A stretch of 35,618 nt of DNA from Candidatus Eisenbacteria bacterium (GCA_016930695.1 JAFGGD010000019.1:1-35618), one strand, 5' to 3'; counted from the first letter of the stretch, positions 17,256 through 25,435 are shown. Made by a program: numbers and translations. The notes: generated by a model from the sequence alone, not told the origin.

Positions 17256-19427
17256 ATGACGTTACTCATCGGGTTCTTTCGCGATTTCGTTCTCGAGACG
17301 GTACGCATGCTCTATGAGAGCGGCCTCTTCCTTCTCTTCGGCTTTTTCGTCGCCGGATTGCTCCACTCCTATCTGAGCACGGAGCGGATCGTGACCTATC
17401 TCGGGAAGCGGGGCTTCCGGTCGATGGTGAACGCCGCCATCCTGGGCGCGCCTCTCCCTCTCTGCTCCTGCGGCGTGCTCCCGGCGGCCGTGGAGCTCCG
17501 GAAAAAAGGGGCGAGCCGCGAGTCGGTCCTCTCCTTCCTCATCACGACGCCGGAGACGAGCTTCGAATCGATCGTCCTCTCCTATGGTCTTCTCGGCCCG
17601 GTCTACGCCGTCGCGCGCCCCATCGTGGCGATCGTCACCGCCCTGGTGGCGGGCGCGGCGCACATGATCTTCGGTGAAGACGGAGACGCGGACCCGCTGC
17701 AAGGGAGAGGCGCGAAGGAAACGGAGCCGGCGCCCACCTGCGCCGCCGAAGTGAACGAGCTGGACGAGCTCAAGATCGAGGAATACCGAGCCGACAGCCG
17801 GTACGGCCGTTTCCGCGCCGCGTCCCATTACGCATTCAGCTATCTTTTCGACGAGCTTCTCTTCTGGTTCATGCTCGGTATCGTGCTGACCGGTCTTCTC
17901 GGCGCGCTCCTCCCCCCCGAGTTCTTCGGCCGCTATCTGGGGAGCGGGGTTTTCTCCATCCTCGTGGCGGTGGCGGTCGGGATCCCGCTCTACATGTGCG
18001 CTTCCGGCTCCACGCCCATCGCGGCGGCGTTCCTCGCCAAGGGGTTGAATCCCGGCGCGGTGCTCGCCTTCCTCCTCACGGGTCCGGTGACCAACGCGGT
18101 GAGCATCTCGGTGTTGGGGAAGGTTTTCGGACGTCGTTTCCTGAAGATCCTGATCGCCTCGATCATGGCCGTTTCCATCGTCGCGGGCCTTCTCTTCAAC
18201 CGCGTCTACACCTGGAGCGCCAGCCACGTGCCGGGTACGTCGGGCAGCTCCACCGGTTTCCTGCTGAGCGCCGCCAAGGGGATCGGCCTGGTGGTCTTTC
18301 TCTACCTCGCCTACCGCAGCTTCCGCCGCACCGGCGTCCGGCACGGCTGGTGCGAGCTGAAAGACAACATGCGAAGCATTCTCGGTCCGATCCGGCGTTT
18401 CCGCCCGCGCCACCTTTACGGCACCACCGCCGGGCGGGTCGCCCTCGCGGCGGCGGCGGCCGTCTATCTGCTCACCGGCTTTTACACCGTCCGGCCGGGC
18501 GAGGTGGGGATGGAGAGAGTCTTCGGTGTCATTCGCGCGACGGACCGCGCGCCCGGTCTCCACTGGTGCCCGCCGCGTCCCTTCGGGCGGTCCGCCCGGT
18601 GCAGCGTGGACGGGGTGGTCCGGCTCGACATCGGGTTCCGATCCGAGGAGCGCGTGTGCGATCCCCTCGATTTTTATTGCACGATCTGCTCCGAGCCTGG
18701 ACGCGCGGTAAACCGGATCTTCGAGGAGGCGCTCTTCCTGACCGGCGACGAGAACATCGTGGACGTGATCTCCACGGTCCACTATCGGGTGTCGGACCCG
18801 ATCCGGTACACGTTCGGCGTCGAGGCGGCGGAGCAGCTGATCCGCGACGTGGCGCTCTGGTCGATCCTGCGGGAGACCGCGGCCTGGGAGATCGACCGGA
18901 TCATCACCGATTCCCGCTACGAAATCGAGCGGAGGGTCGAGGAGAGGGCGAACGCCGTTCTGGACGAGGGGCTTTCCGGACTGCGGATCGAGGAGATCCG
19001 CCTCCAGGCGACCCACGCGCCGCGGGAAGTGCATTACGATTTTCGGGACGTGGCGAGCGCCCAGGAGGACCGGGCGCGGATGATCCACGAGGCGTACGTG
19101 TATTGGGAAGGGGCCGTGAACGGCGCGCGGGGCCAGGCGGCCCGGATCGTCGCCGACGCCGAGGCGGCCCATTCGGAGCGCGTCGCCTCGGCGCGAGGGG
19201 CGGCGGCGAAGTTCCTCGCCCTCCAGGAGGCGTCCGCCGAGGAGCCCGGAAGCATCCGGCTTCGTCTCTACCTGGAAACGATGGAGAGAATTTTGCCGGG
19301 ATGCCGGACCGTGATCCGGCCCGACCCCGGCGCCGTGGACGACTTCGAAATCTGGTTCCGGTCGGGGAAGGGAAACGTCCTGCCGGACCTCTTCGGGGCG
19401 AAGAGGGAGGGGACCGATGAGCGATAG
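17256..19427 (+). CDS. SO_0444/ArsP-type permease fused to an HflK-like SPFH domain
   Basis: A 723-residue fusion. Residues about 1-385 are a polytopic permease of the DUF318/SO_0444 Cu/Zn-efflux kind: APLPLCSCGVLP (Cys70, Cys72), GIPLYMCASGSTPIAAAFLAKG (Cys248) and AFLLTGPVTNA, duplicated in two halves with a hydrophilic loop between. A further TM helix (about 394-411) opens an SPFH/band-7 module (about 412-640) of HflK type: FYTVRPGEVGMERVFG, GLHWCPPRPFG, LTGDENIVDVISTVHYRVSDPIRY. A helical tail follows. The SPFH part has five cysteines (438, 449, 468, 475, 478) absent from the sibling HflK-like protein. The stop overlaps the next start by 11 bases. Metal export in a membrane microdomain is inferred from the two parts; the combined activity is not known to me. 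Confidence 0.88.
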   Translation: MTLLIGFFRDFVLETVRMLYESGLFLLFGFFVAGLLHSYLSTERIVTYLGKRGFRSMVNAAILGAPLPLCSCGVLPAAVELRKKGASRESVLSFLITTPETSFESIVLSYGLLGPVYAVARPIVAIVTALVAGAAHMIFGEDGDADPLQGRGAKETEPAPTCAAEVNELDELKIEEYRADSRYGRFRAASHYAFSYLFDELLFWFMLGIVLTGLLGALLPPEFFGRYLGSGVFSILVAVAVGIPLYMCASGSTPIAAAFLAKGLNPGAVLAFLLTGPVTNAVSISVLGKVFGRRFLKILIASIMAVSIVAGLLFNRVYTWSASHVPGTSGSSTGFLLSAAKGIGLVVFLYLAYRSFRRTGVRHGWCELKDNMRSILGPIRRFRPRHLYGTTAGRVALAAAAAVYLLTGFYTVRPGEVGMERVFGVIRATDRAPGLHWCPPRPFGRSARCSVDGVVRLDIGFRSEERVCDPLDFYCTICSEPGRAVNRIFEEALFLTGDENIVDVISTVHYRVSDPIRYTFGVEAAEQLIRDVALWSILRETAAWEIDRIITDSRYEIERRVEERANAVLDEGLSGLRIEEIRLQATHAPREVHYDFRDVASAQEDRARMIHEAYVYWEGAVNGARGQAARIVADAEAAHSERVASARGAAAKFLALQEASAEEPGSIRLRLYLETMERILPGCRTVIRPDPGAVDDFEIWFRSGKGNVLPDLFGAKREGTDER

Positions 19428-20316
19428 ACGAAAGTGGGCGCTCGGCGCGGTCGGTGTGATCGCCGCCGTGTACCTGTTGTCCTCCTTTTACGTGGTGGAC
19501 GTGACCGAATACGTTGTGGTGACCCTCTTCGGGAATCCGGTGGCGGTTCACACCGAGCCGGGGCTGCATTTCGATTTGCGCAAACCGATCGAGTCGATCA
19601 ACCGGATCGACGCGCGCCTGCTCACCCTCGACCTGCCTCCCACCGAATACCACACCGAGGACAAGATCAACGTGGTGGCGAGCGGTTACACGCTTTGGCG
19701 CGTCGAGGACCCGCTTCTCTATCTGCGGCGCGTGTACAACCGTCGCGGCGCGGAGACGCGGATCACCGACATTCTCTCTTCCGAGATCGGTTCCGCCGTC
19801 GGCCGGACGCCGATGGCGGCGCTGGTGTCGACCGACTCGACCCGCATGCGGCTCGACGAGGTAGTCGGTTCGATCCTGGAGAAGGGCGGGGAGAGGATCG
19901 TTCGCGACTACGGGATTCGGATCGAGGACTTTCGCGTCAAGCGGCTCGCCTTCCCGGAGCAGAACAAGGAATCGGTTTTCCAGCGGATGCGGACCGAGCG
20001 GCACCGGATCGCCAAACGTTTCCGGTCCGAGGGCGAGGAACAGGCGCTCCGCATCCGGGCGGACGCGGACAAGCAGAAGTCGGAGATTCTCGCCGAGGCG
20101 CGGCGGCAGGCCGACGAGATCCGCGGCGGAGGAGAGGCGGAGGCGACCCGGATCATGGCGGAGGCGATTCGCCTGGATCCCGATTTCTACACTTTCCTGC
20201 GCACCCTGGAAAGCTACGAGAAGATCGTGAGCGACAAGACCACGCTGGTGATCTCGGGCGACTCGGATTTGATGCGGCTTTTGACCACCGGCCGGACGTC
20301 GGGAGGAGGTCGCTAG
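19417..20316 (+). CDS. HflC-like SPFH domain protein
   Basis: A 299-residue inner-membrane protein with one N-terminal helix (LGAVGVIAAVYLLSSFYVV) and an SPFH/band-7 domain of the HflC kind (TEYVVVTLFGNPVAVHTEPGLHF, the RRGAETRITDILSSEIG helix region, and the tail RSEGEEQALRIRADADKQKSEILAEARRQADEIRG). The tail is a long charged coiled coil as in HflC/prohibitins. In E. coli, HflC and HflK form a cage around FtsH protease; here no ftsH is visible and the partner is a permease fusion, so the role may be assembly of a transporter microdomain. The ATG overlaps the fusion gene's stop; the stop lies one base before the next gene's ATG. Confidence 0.9.
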   Translation: MSDRRKWALGAVGVIAAVYLLSSFYVVDVTEYVVVTLFGNPVAVHTEPGLHFDLRKPIESINRIDARLLTLDLPPTEYHTEDKINVVASGYTLWRVEDPLLYLRRVYNRRGAETRITDILSSEIGSAVGRTPMAALVSTDSTRMRLDEVVGSILEKGGERIVRDYGIRIEDFRVKRLAFPEQNKESVFQRMRTERHRIAKRFRSEGEEQALRIRADADKQKSEILAEARRQADEIRGGGEAEATRIMAEAIRLDPDFYTFLRTLESYEKIVSDKTTLVISGDSDLMRLLTTGRTSGGGR

Positions 20317-20317
20317 A

Positions 20318-21229
20318 ATGATGAAACGGCCCCCCGCCGCCCGAATCGTCCTCGCCGCGATCGCCCTTCTCTATCTCGGCTCGGGCCTCTTCATCGTCCA
20401 GCAGGACGAGGAGGCGGTGGTGCTCCTTTTCGGGAAACCGTGGAAGACGCGGGTTCCTTCGGGAATCCACTGGGCGCCCCCCTGGCCCGTCGGCAAACGG
20501 GTCGTGGTCCGCACCACCACGTCCTATCAGATGAGCGTCGGCTTCAAGATCGCGGACTCGGTGCGCGGCCTCCCCCCCGCCCAGGCGGAGACGGAGTTTC
20601 TTACCGGCGACACGAACATCCTTGACCTGGAAATGATCCTTCAGTACGTGATCGACGATCCCTATACCTTTGCCTTCGGCGTGGAGGATCCCCACTTCCT
20701 GGTCCGGCGCGCCGCGGAGGCGGTCGCGACACGCATTCTTGCCCAAAAGCCGGTGGACGAAGTGCTCACTTCGGAAAGGCAGGCTTTTCTCGAAGCGGTC
20801 CGCCTGGGGACGCAGGAGAAACTGCGCGCCTACGGAGCCGGCATCGCCGTGGTCTCCGCCACGCTCAAAAGGATCGAAGCTCCCGGCGAGGTGATCGAGG
20901 CGTTTCAGGACGTGCAGAACGCCAAGGCGGACCGGGAAAGGGCGATCAACGAGGCGAACGGCTACGCCAGCGAGAGCCTCCCGCGCGCGCGCGGCGAGGC
21001 GGAGGCGCTTCTCCAGGGGGCCGAGGGGGACCGGAACGCCCGGGTCGCCTGGGCGCGCGGCAACGCCGAGAGGATCCGCGTGATGACCGCCGAGTATCTG
21101 CGGGCGCCGCAGATCACCAAGGAGCGTATGTATCTGGAAACCGTCGACAAGGTGCTGCGGTCCGTTTCCGTCTATGTGATCGACTCCGAGGAGGGGCGCG
21201 AGCCGGTGGGCGTCAAGCTGTTCGACTGA
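20318..21229 (+). CDS. HflK-like SPFH domain protein
   Basis: A 303-residue membrane protein with one N-terminal helix (RIVLAAIALLYLGSGLFIV) and a complete HflK-type SPFH domain: QQDEEAVVLLFGKPW, GIHWAPPWPVGKR, LTGDTNILDLEMILQYVIDDPYTFAFGVEDP, then VIEAFQDVQNAKADRERAINEANGYASESLPRARGEAEAL, the conserved HflK tail. It aligns closely in motif order with the SPFH part of the fusion gene, so the operon encodes two HflK-type and one HflC-type subunit. It contains no cysteine in the region where the fusion has five. GGAGGAGG in the previous gene's end provides the ribosome site; a second ATG follows at once. Confidence 0.9.
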   Translation: MMKRPPAARIVLAAIALLYLGSGLFIVQQDEEAVVLLFGKPWKTRVPSGIHWAPPWPVGKRVVVRTTTSYQMSVGFKIADSVRGLPPAQAETEFLTGDTNILDLEMILQYVIDDPYTFAFGVEDPHFLVRRAAEAVATRILAQKPVDEVLTSERQAFLEAVRLGTQEKLRAYGAGIAVVSATLKRIEAPGEVIEAFQDVQNAKADRERAINEANGYASESLPRARGEAEALLQGAEGDRNARVAWARGNAERIRVMTAEYLRAPQITKERMYLETVDKVLRSVSVYVIDSEEGREPVGVKLFD

Positions 21230-21268
21230 GAGGACCGGCCGTTCCCCCGAGCCCCGTCACCCGCGTTT

Positions 21269-22270
21269 CTATCCGCTCGACGCGAGGAAATGGAAGAGCG
21301 GGTCCATCAGGTTTTCCACTTCCCGCTCCGGATTCTTCGGATTGAAAAGAGTGAAGGGATCGCGCCAGGCCGCCGGGTTCAGGATCGACGGTCCCCGGCG
21401 GAAAGCCTCGATGGTGATCGCCCGGGTTCCGTACACCTCGTACAGGTAGTCCATCTCCGTCCCACGCGCGCGGAAGAGGGGGAACCAGCGGCCGAGTTGC
21501 TTCGCCCGGAAACCGCAGCGCGGCTGCAGGTCGATCATCGCCCGGACCGTGTCCCGAAACCACGAGTCGTGCCGGCAGCTCTCCCGTTTCGCGGCGTAGG
21601 GCCAGAAGAAACGGCCGCCGAAGGAGTGGAAGGAAGCGGCGAAATCGAAACGGTGCTCCAAGAGGAGGGACCGGTAGGCGGCGGTTTCCGGCTCGCTGAA
21701 GGGCCGCGGACCGGGGTTGTAGAGGAAACGGAGCGCGCCGAAGATCGGAGCGCGGCGGGAGAAGAAGGCGCTGAAGTTGCGGTTCAGGTCGACGCCGTTC
21801 CGGTTGAAGCGCCGGAAGCGGGAGCGGCCGGCCGCCAGGTCTTTTTCCACGCGCCGGTAACCGTCCGGGTTCAGGATCGGAAGGAAGACCACCTCGCGGT
21901 TCTGCAGGGTGGGATTCAGTTTCATGTTGGCCGCGAACCGTTCCATCAGAGTGAGTGTGATCTCGGCACCGATGAACTCGAGCGGGTGGAGCAGCGAGGT
22001 GATCAGAAAACGAACCGGCGGCTCCGTCTCCTCTCTCGTGTTGTCCACGCGGAACGCCCAGATCGCCTCGCCGCCGGCGCTCTTGCCGATGGAGACCGGC
22101 TCCAGCCGCTGCGGGTAGCGCTTGAGGATGCGATCGATCTGGATGAAGACCTCGCGATAGGTTTTGTAGGCGCCGTACTTCTCCGCATCGAAGGAGATCT
22201 GGTATTCTCCCTCTTTCAGGAGACGGTCGTAGAAGACGCGCCAGTTTCGTCTCGACGTCGGTTTCGCCAT
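21269..22270 (-). CDS. M14 family zinc carboxypeptidase
   Basis: A 333-residue metallopeptidase of the M14 (carboxypeptidase A) superfamily that removes C-terminal residues or cleaves small peptide/amide substrates. Zinc ligands His95 and Glu98 lie in LLHPLEFIGAE; the third ligand is in FAASFHSFGG; substrate-binding NRNGVDLNRNF and the catalytic Glu in AITIEAFRRG are present, so it should be active. No signal peptide is seen from the ATG at 22,270 (AGGATGG upstream), suggesting a cytoplasmic enzyme, which is less common for M14. An in-frame upstream extension to 22,348 lacks a ribosome site. It converges on the SPFH operon and is divergent from the sigma-factor unit. Confidence 0.87.
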   Translation of the reverse strand: MAKPTSRRNWRVFYDRLLKEGEYQISFDAEKYGAYKTYREVFIQIDRILKRYPQRLEPVSIGKSAGGEAIWAFRVDNTREETEPPVRFLITSLLHPLEFIGAEITLTLMERFAANMKLNPTLQNREVVFLPILNPDGYRRVEKDLAAGRSRFRRFNRNGVDLNRNFSAFFSRRAPIFGALRFLYNPGPRPFSEPETAAYRSLLLEHRFDFAASFHSFGGRFFWPYAAKRESCRHDSWFRDTVRAMIDLQPRCGFRAKQLGRWFPLFRARGTEMDYLYEVYGTRAITIEAFRRGPSILNPAAWRDPFTLFNPKNPEREVENLMDPLFHFLASSG

Positions 22271-22362
22271 GTTTCCATCCTGCCCTCTCCGGAGAATACG
22301 GGATGGAATGGGCGGGTGTAAAGTGCGAAGGCGCAACTCCTTGCGCATTCGGTTTTCGGACG

Positions 22363-22391
22363 GGCGCCGGGGGGAACCCCGCGACGGCGCC
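22363..22391. other. hairpin and possible ECF-type promoter before the sigma-factor gene
   Basis: GGCGCCG (22363-22369) pairs with CGGCGCC (22385-22391). Inside and after it, GGAAC (22373-22377) and TGAAT (22395-22399), 17 bases apart, resemble an ECF-type -35/-10 set, which would mean autoregulation. A second hairpin CCGCC-CTC-GGCGG lies at about 22,404-22,416. All of this is weak. Confidence 0.25.
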
Positions 22392-22469
22392 GATTGAATA
22401 AAAGCCGCCCTCGGCGGTAGGCCCTTCAGAGGCGGGGGAAACGGAAAACCCCGCCATTTGGACTTTCAC

Positions 22470-23045
22470 ATGGACCGAATGGAAGAGCGGGATTGGATCG
22501 TGAGATGCCAAAGCGGCGATCGCGAGGCGTTCGGACCGATCGTGGAAGCCTACCGGCGGCGGGCCTTTTTCACCGCCCTCGCGTTGGTCGGTAACCGCGA
22601 GGAGGCCTACGATCTCTCGCAGGAAGCCTTCGTACGGGCTTTTCACGCCATCGCCCGTTTCGATCCTACCCGGGATTTCGCGCCCTGGTTTTTCCGCATT
22701 CTGCGCAACCTCTGCGCTTCCGCCCACGCGAAACGGAAAACGCGCCGGGAGGATTCGCTGGAGGAGATGCGCGCGGAAGGCCGGGACATACCGGCCGGCG
22801 ACCGATTCTCGCCGGAACTGCTCGCCGAGCGGAACGAGGCGGCGGAGCGGATCTGGAGGGGGCTCGCGGAACTCGACGCCAAGCACCGGGAGGTGGTGGT
22901 GCTCAAGGATCTCCAGGATCACAGCTATAAGGAGATCGCCGAGATCCTGGATATTCCGATCGGAACGGTCATGTCCCGGCTCTTCCATGCTCGGCAGAGT
23001 TTGAAGGAAAAGTTGCTCGGGGAGGAGGCCCGTCGTGCGGTGTGA
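22470..23045 (+). CDS. ECF-type RNA polymerase sigma factor
   Basis: A 191-residue sigma-70 family protein with only regions 2 and 4. Region 2 is at about 20-85 (FGPIVEAYRRRAFFTALALVGNREEAYDLSQEAFVRAF, FAPWFFRILRNLC) and region 4 at about 125-180 (LDAKHREVVVLKDLQDHSYKEIAEILDIPIGTVMSRLFHARQSL). It directs polymerase to a small regulon. The start is uncertain: ATG at 22,470 is chosen, TTG at 22,458 and ATG at 22,479 are alternatives, and none has a strong ribosome site. The next gene, an anti-sigma factor, overlaps it by 11 bases, so the two proteins are made together. Confidence 0.9.
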   Translation: MDRMEERDWIVRCQSGDREAFGPIVEAYRRRAFFTALALVGNREEAYDLSQEAFVRAFHAIARFDPTRDFAPWFFRILRNLCASAHAKRKTRREDSLEEMRAEGRDIPAGDRFSPELLAERNEAAERIWRGLAELDAKHREVVVLKDLQDHSYKEIAEILDIPIGTVMSRLFHARQSLKEKLLGEEARRAV

Positions 23046-23481
23046 GGATTTCCCGCTGCTTTCCATGGCCTATCTGGACGGAGAGATGTCCCCGGAGGAT
23101 CGTCTCGAGTTCGAAAAGCACCTGGAAGAGTGCGGTGTCTGCCGGACGGAACTCGAGAAACTCCGCCGGGTGAAGGAGGTGACGGCGAGAATGAGGCTGG
23201 CCGATTTGGAGGAACGAGACTGGGAGGCGTACTGGACGGGGGTCTATAATCGTCTGGAGCGCGGCGCCGGTTGGATCTTCTTCTCCGCCGGGGCGATCGT
23301 GGTTCTCGCGTTCGCCGCCTGTTCTCTGCTGCGCGACTTCTTTTTTAGTCCGGAAGAGCCGCTCCTCCTGCGCTGCGGCGTCGGATTCCTGGTTCTCGGC
23401 CTGCTGATTCTTCTCGTGTCGGTGGGTCGCCAACGGCTCCACGCCTGGAAGCGGGATCCGTACCGGAGGGTGAAAACATGA
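23035..23481 (+). CDS. zinc-finger (ZAS/zf-HC2) anti-sigma factor with two TM helices
   Basis: A 148-residue membrane protein that should bind and hold the ECF sigma factor encoded just upstream. The N terminus has the zinc-binding anti-sigma signature Cys3, His29, Cys33 and Cys36 (FEKHLEECGVCRTEL). Two hydrophobic helices follow, about 82-101 (WIFFSAGAIVVLAFAACSLL) and about 111-130 (LLRCGVGFLVLGLLILLVSV), so the zinc domain is cytoplasmic with a short loop outside. The GTG start at 23,035 is preceded by GGAGGAGG. The stop overlaps the next ATG (ATGA). No large extracytoplasmic sensor domain is present, so the signal must reach it through the membrane or a partner. Confidence 0.88.
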   Translation: MRCEDFPLLSMAYLDGEMSPEDRLEFEKHLEECGVCRTELEKLRRVKEVTARMRLADLEERDWEAYWTGVYNRLERGAGWIFFSAGAIVVLAFAACSLLRDFFFSPEEPLLLRCGVGFLVLGLLILLVSVGRQRLHAWKRDPYRRVKT

Positions 23482-23801
23482 TGGTCAGCACCTTGGAGAG
23501 CGCGCCCGGATACGAGATCGTCGAGGTTCTCGGACTCGTTCGGGGGAGCACGGTCCGGGCGCGGCACTTGGGGCACGACGTCCTCGCCAAGCTGCGAAAT
23601 CTGGTGGGCGGCGAGGTGCACGACTACACAAAGATGCTCGCCGAGGCGCGGGAACAGGCGTTGGACCGGATGACCGCCGAGTCGAAACGGCTCGGCGCCG
23701 ACGCGGTGTTGCAGATGCGCTTCATGACCTCGTCGGTCATGCAGGGGGCGGCGGAGATCGTCGCCTACGGCACGGCGGTCCGTCTTCGCAAGATCGACTG
23801 A
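23478..23801 (+). CDS. YbjQ/DUF74 family protein
   Basis: A 107-residue protein of the YbjQ (DUF74) family, a small homopentameric fold of unknown biochemical role often called a putative heavy-metal-binding protein. The family signature is clear: YEIVEVLGLVRGSTVRARHLGHDVLAKLRNLVGGEVHDYTKMLAEAREQALDRM and ADAVLQMRFMTSSVMQGAAEIVAYGTAV. Its start overlaps the anti-sigma gene's stop by 4 bases, so it belongs to the sigma-factor operon. Two ATGs stand side by side (23,478 and 23,481). Confidence 0.9.
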   Translation: MMVSTLESAPGYEIVEVLGLVRGSTVRARHLGHDVLAKLRNLVGGEVHDYTKMLAEAREQALDRMTAESKRLGADAVLQMRFMTSSVMQGAAEIVAYGTAVRLRKID

Positions 23802-23845
23802 GACAACCCCTCCGTCCCGTCCGGGGCGGTTCACTCGGAGGAAAC

Positions 23846-24391
23846 ATGAAAGGCGCGCTTCTTCTTCTCGGAACGCTCGCTGCGCTGCTGCCCGGCGCGG
23901 CGCTTGCCGTGCTCACCGTCGATCTCGGAGATCCGACCACGCACGAGTGGACGGTGACCTACCGCTTCGAGGCGAGCGGCGTCGGTAAAACCTCCATGGA
24001 CGTGCTCCCCTACGATTACGACGAAATGGAGATCCTGGACACCGCGCCGGAGAAGGGAGGGGGACAGCTCAAATACGAGGCGATCAACGAAGGGGAGGCG
24101 AAGAAGCCCAAGTTCCGAATCCTGCTCCCCAATCCTCTCGGCCCCAACGAGCGGATGAAATTTCGCGTGGTGGCGCGCATGAAGGATCCGGAGGCGTATT
24201 TTCTGGACGTGGCCAAACTCAACTTTCTCTATTCGACAGGACACGAGATCAACGTGACGCTTCCCGAGGGATACCTGCCGATCTACACCAACGAGGCGAT
24301 GGAGCTGAAGTGGGAGAAGAACCGCGTGGTGCTCTCCAGCGCCGGGGGAGTACTCCGGCCCGTCGTGATCTTCGGAAGAAGCTGCGACTAG
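23846..24391 (+). CDS. small secreted protein of unknown function
   Basis: A 181-residue exported protein not recognised as any family. Signal peptide about 1-21 (LLLLGTLAALLPGAALA). The mature part is beta-rich and acidic (TVTYRFEASGVGKTSMDVLPYDYDEMEILD, FRILLPNPLGPNERMKFRVVARMKD, INVTLPEGYLPIYTNEAMELKW), suggesting an immunoglobulin-like or DUF-type beta sandwich. There is one cysteine near the end (GRSCD). CGGAGGAAAC gives a good ribosome site. It follows the YbjQ gene by 44 bases on the same strand and could be the envelope target or sensor of the sigma/anti-sigma pair; that is inference from position only. Confidence 0.7.
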   Translation: MKGALLLLGTLAALLPGAALAVLTVDLGDPTTHEWTVTYRFEASGVGKTSMDVLPYDYDEMEILDTAPEKGGGQLKYEAINEGEAKKPKFRILLPNPLGPNERMKFRVVARMKDPEAYFLDVAKLNFLYSTGHEINVTLPEGYLPIYTNEAMELKWEKNRVVLSSAGGVLRPVVIFGRSCD

Positions 24392-24404
24392 GATCCGCCC
24401 GCGG

Positions 24405-25190
24405 TTAAAAACGGAGCGACATACAGGTGAGGCCGCCGTCCATCTTGCGCGGCTCGGAGAGACCGAGGGGGATCACCGGCGCGCCGAGGCGCTCGATCCT
24501 CTCCCGGAGGCGCGGAAATCCGGCGGCGATCAGAATCGTGTCGTTCACGCGGAGCGCGTTCGCCCCGTAACCCTCCTCGAGTTCGACGAACACCTTCTCC
24601 AAGAAGCGGAAGGCGGGTTCGTCCCGGTAAACCTCGTGCAGGAGAACGGTTCCCGGGCCGAGAGGGTTCGCCCCGGAGCGGAGATGCAGCCCTTCGCGGA
24701 CCGGCACGGGGGCCCAGGCGTACCCGTACCGTTCGACGATCGCGCCCAACGCCTCCGCCCCCGCCCGGTCCGTCCGCCCCGAAATCCCCACGAAGAAGGT
24801 CCCGCCGAGACGGAACACGTCACCGCCGTCGATCGTGCCGGGCGGTTCGATCCTTTCGATGCGCCTGTGAGGGCGGAGCGCCTCCTCGATGGTCGGCGTC
24901 TCCCCGCGCCGCGCTTCGGCGCCGGGGCGCGTGATCACCGCCGCCTCGGGGAAGACCACCGCCGCGTCCTCGGGGAAGTAGGCGTCCGGGAATCCGGTGA
25001 GGGGTTCGAGAACGGCGACGTCGAGACCGGCCAGGCGGAGGGCGTCGAGGTAGGCGTCGTGCTGGCGGAGGATCCGGTCGTATTCCGGCGGACCCAGATC
25101 CGCGGCGGTGATCCCTCCGGCGAAATCCGGCCCCGGGCGACGCGCGACGGCGCGTGAGAAACGGCAGGCGTCGGCGCGCGGATCGCTCAT
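24405..25190 (-). CDS. dimethylargininase (DDAH)-like amidinohydrolase
   Basis: A 261-residue enzyme of the pentein/amidinotransferase superfamily, closest in motifs to N(G),N(G)-dimethylarginine dimethylaminohydrolase, which turns methylarginines into citrulline plus methylamines. Substrate-binding FPDAYFPEDAAVVF, the PGTIDGGDV block, catalytic His169 (REGLHLRSGAN) and nucleophile Cys256 (GGLTCMSLRF) are all present, so it should be active. The ATG at 25,190 overlaps the PspC gene's stop by 4 bases and has only a weak ribosome site, consistent with translational coupling. Arginine deiminase-type activity is a less likely alternative given the size. Confidence 0.9.
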   Translation of the reverse strand: MSDPRADACRFSRAVARRPGPDFAGGITAADLGPPEYDRILRQHDAYLDALRLAGLDVAVLEPLTGFPDAYFPEDAAVVFPEAAVITRPGAEARRGETPTIEEALRPHRRIERIEPPGTIDGGDVFRLGGTFFVGISGRTDRAGAEALGAIVERYGYAWAPVPVREGLHLRSGANPLGPGTVLLHEVYRDEPAFRFLEKVFVELEEGYGANALRVNDTILIAAGFPRLRERIERLGAPVIPLGLSEPRKMDGGLTCMSLRF

Positions 25191-25420
25191 CGCCCGGGAT
25201 CTTCCATGCGGAAGGGAGGGTGCGCGTCCGGGCCGGGCATCACGATCCAGAGAACGATGTACGTGAGAATTCCCGGAAAGGCCGCCGAGAAGATCGAGAC
25301 CAAAACATAAAGAAGGCGCACCTTGCCGGGGGACCAACCGAAGAACTCGGCGATGCCGCCGCAGACGCCGCCGAAGATATGGTCGTCCGACCGTTTTAAC
25401 ATGTCGCTTCGTTTCCGCAT
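25187..25420 (-). CDS. PspC domain protein
   Basis: A 77-residue membrane protein consisting of a single PspC domain: LKRSDDHIFGGVCGGIAEFFGWSPGKVRLLYVLVSIFSAAFPGILTYIVLWIVMP, a basic N terminus and two hydrophobic segments. PspC proteins sense or stabilise the inner membrane and regulate phage-shock responses in enterobacteria; here no pspA or pspB is nearby. The start at 25,420 has GAGGGG 8 bases ahead; an inner ATG at 25,402 is possible. It sits 15 bases after the nitroreductase gene and overlaps the dimethylargininase gene. Confidence 0.9.
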   Translation of the reverse strand: MRKRSDMLKRSDDHIFGGVCGGIAEFFGWSPGKVRLLYVLVSIFSAAFPGILTYIVLWIVMPGPDAHPPFRMEDPGR

Positions 25421-25435
25421 TCTTTCATCCCCTCT

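Noticed and set aside
17256-19427. Possibility that the permease-SPFH gene is an artificial fusion from a missing stop
   Set aside because: The frame is continuous with a fitting linker and TM helix before the SPFH domain, and codon use does not change at the joint; still listed as the refuting test for that finding.
21213-23066. A 617-codon minus-strand frame spanning the carboxypeptidase and sigma-factor genes
   Set aside because: It covers two real genes in other frames or on the other strand and has no domain of its own.
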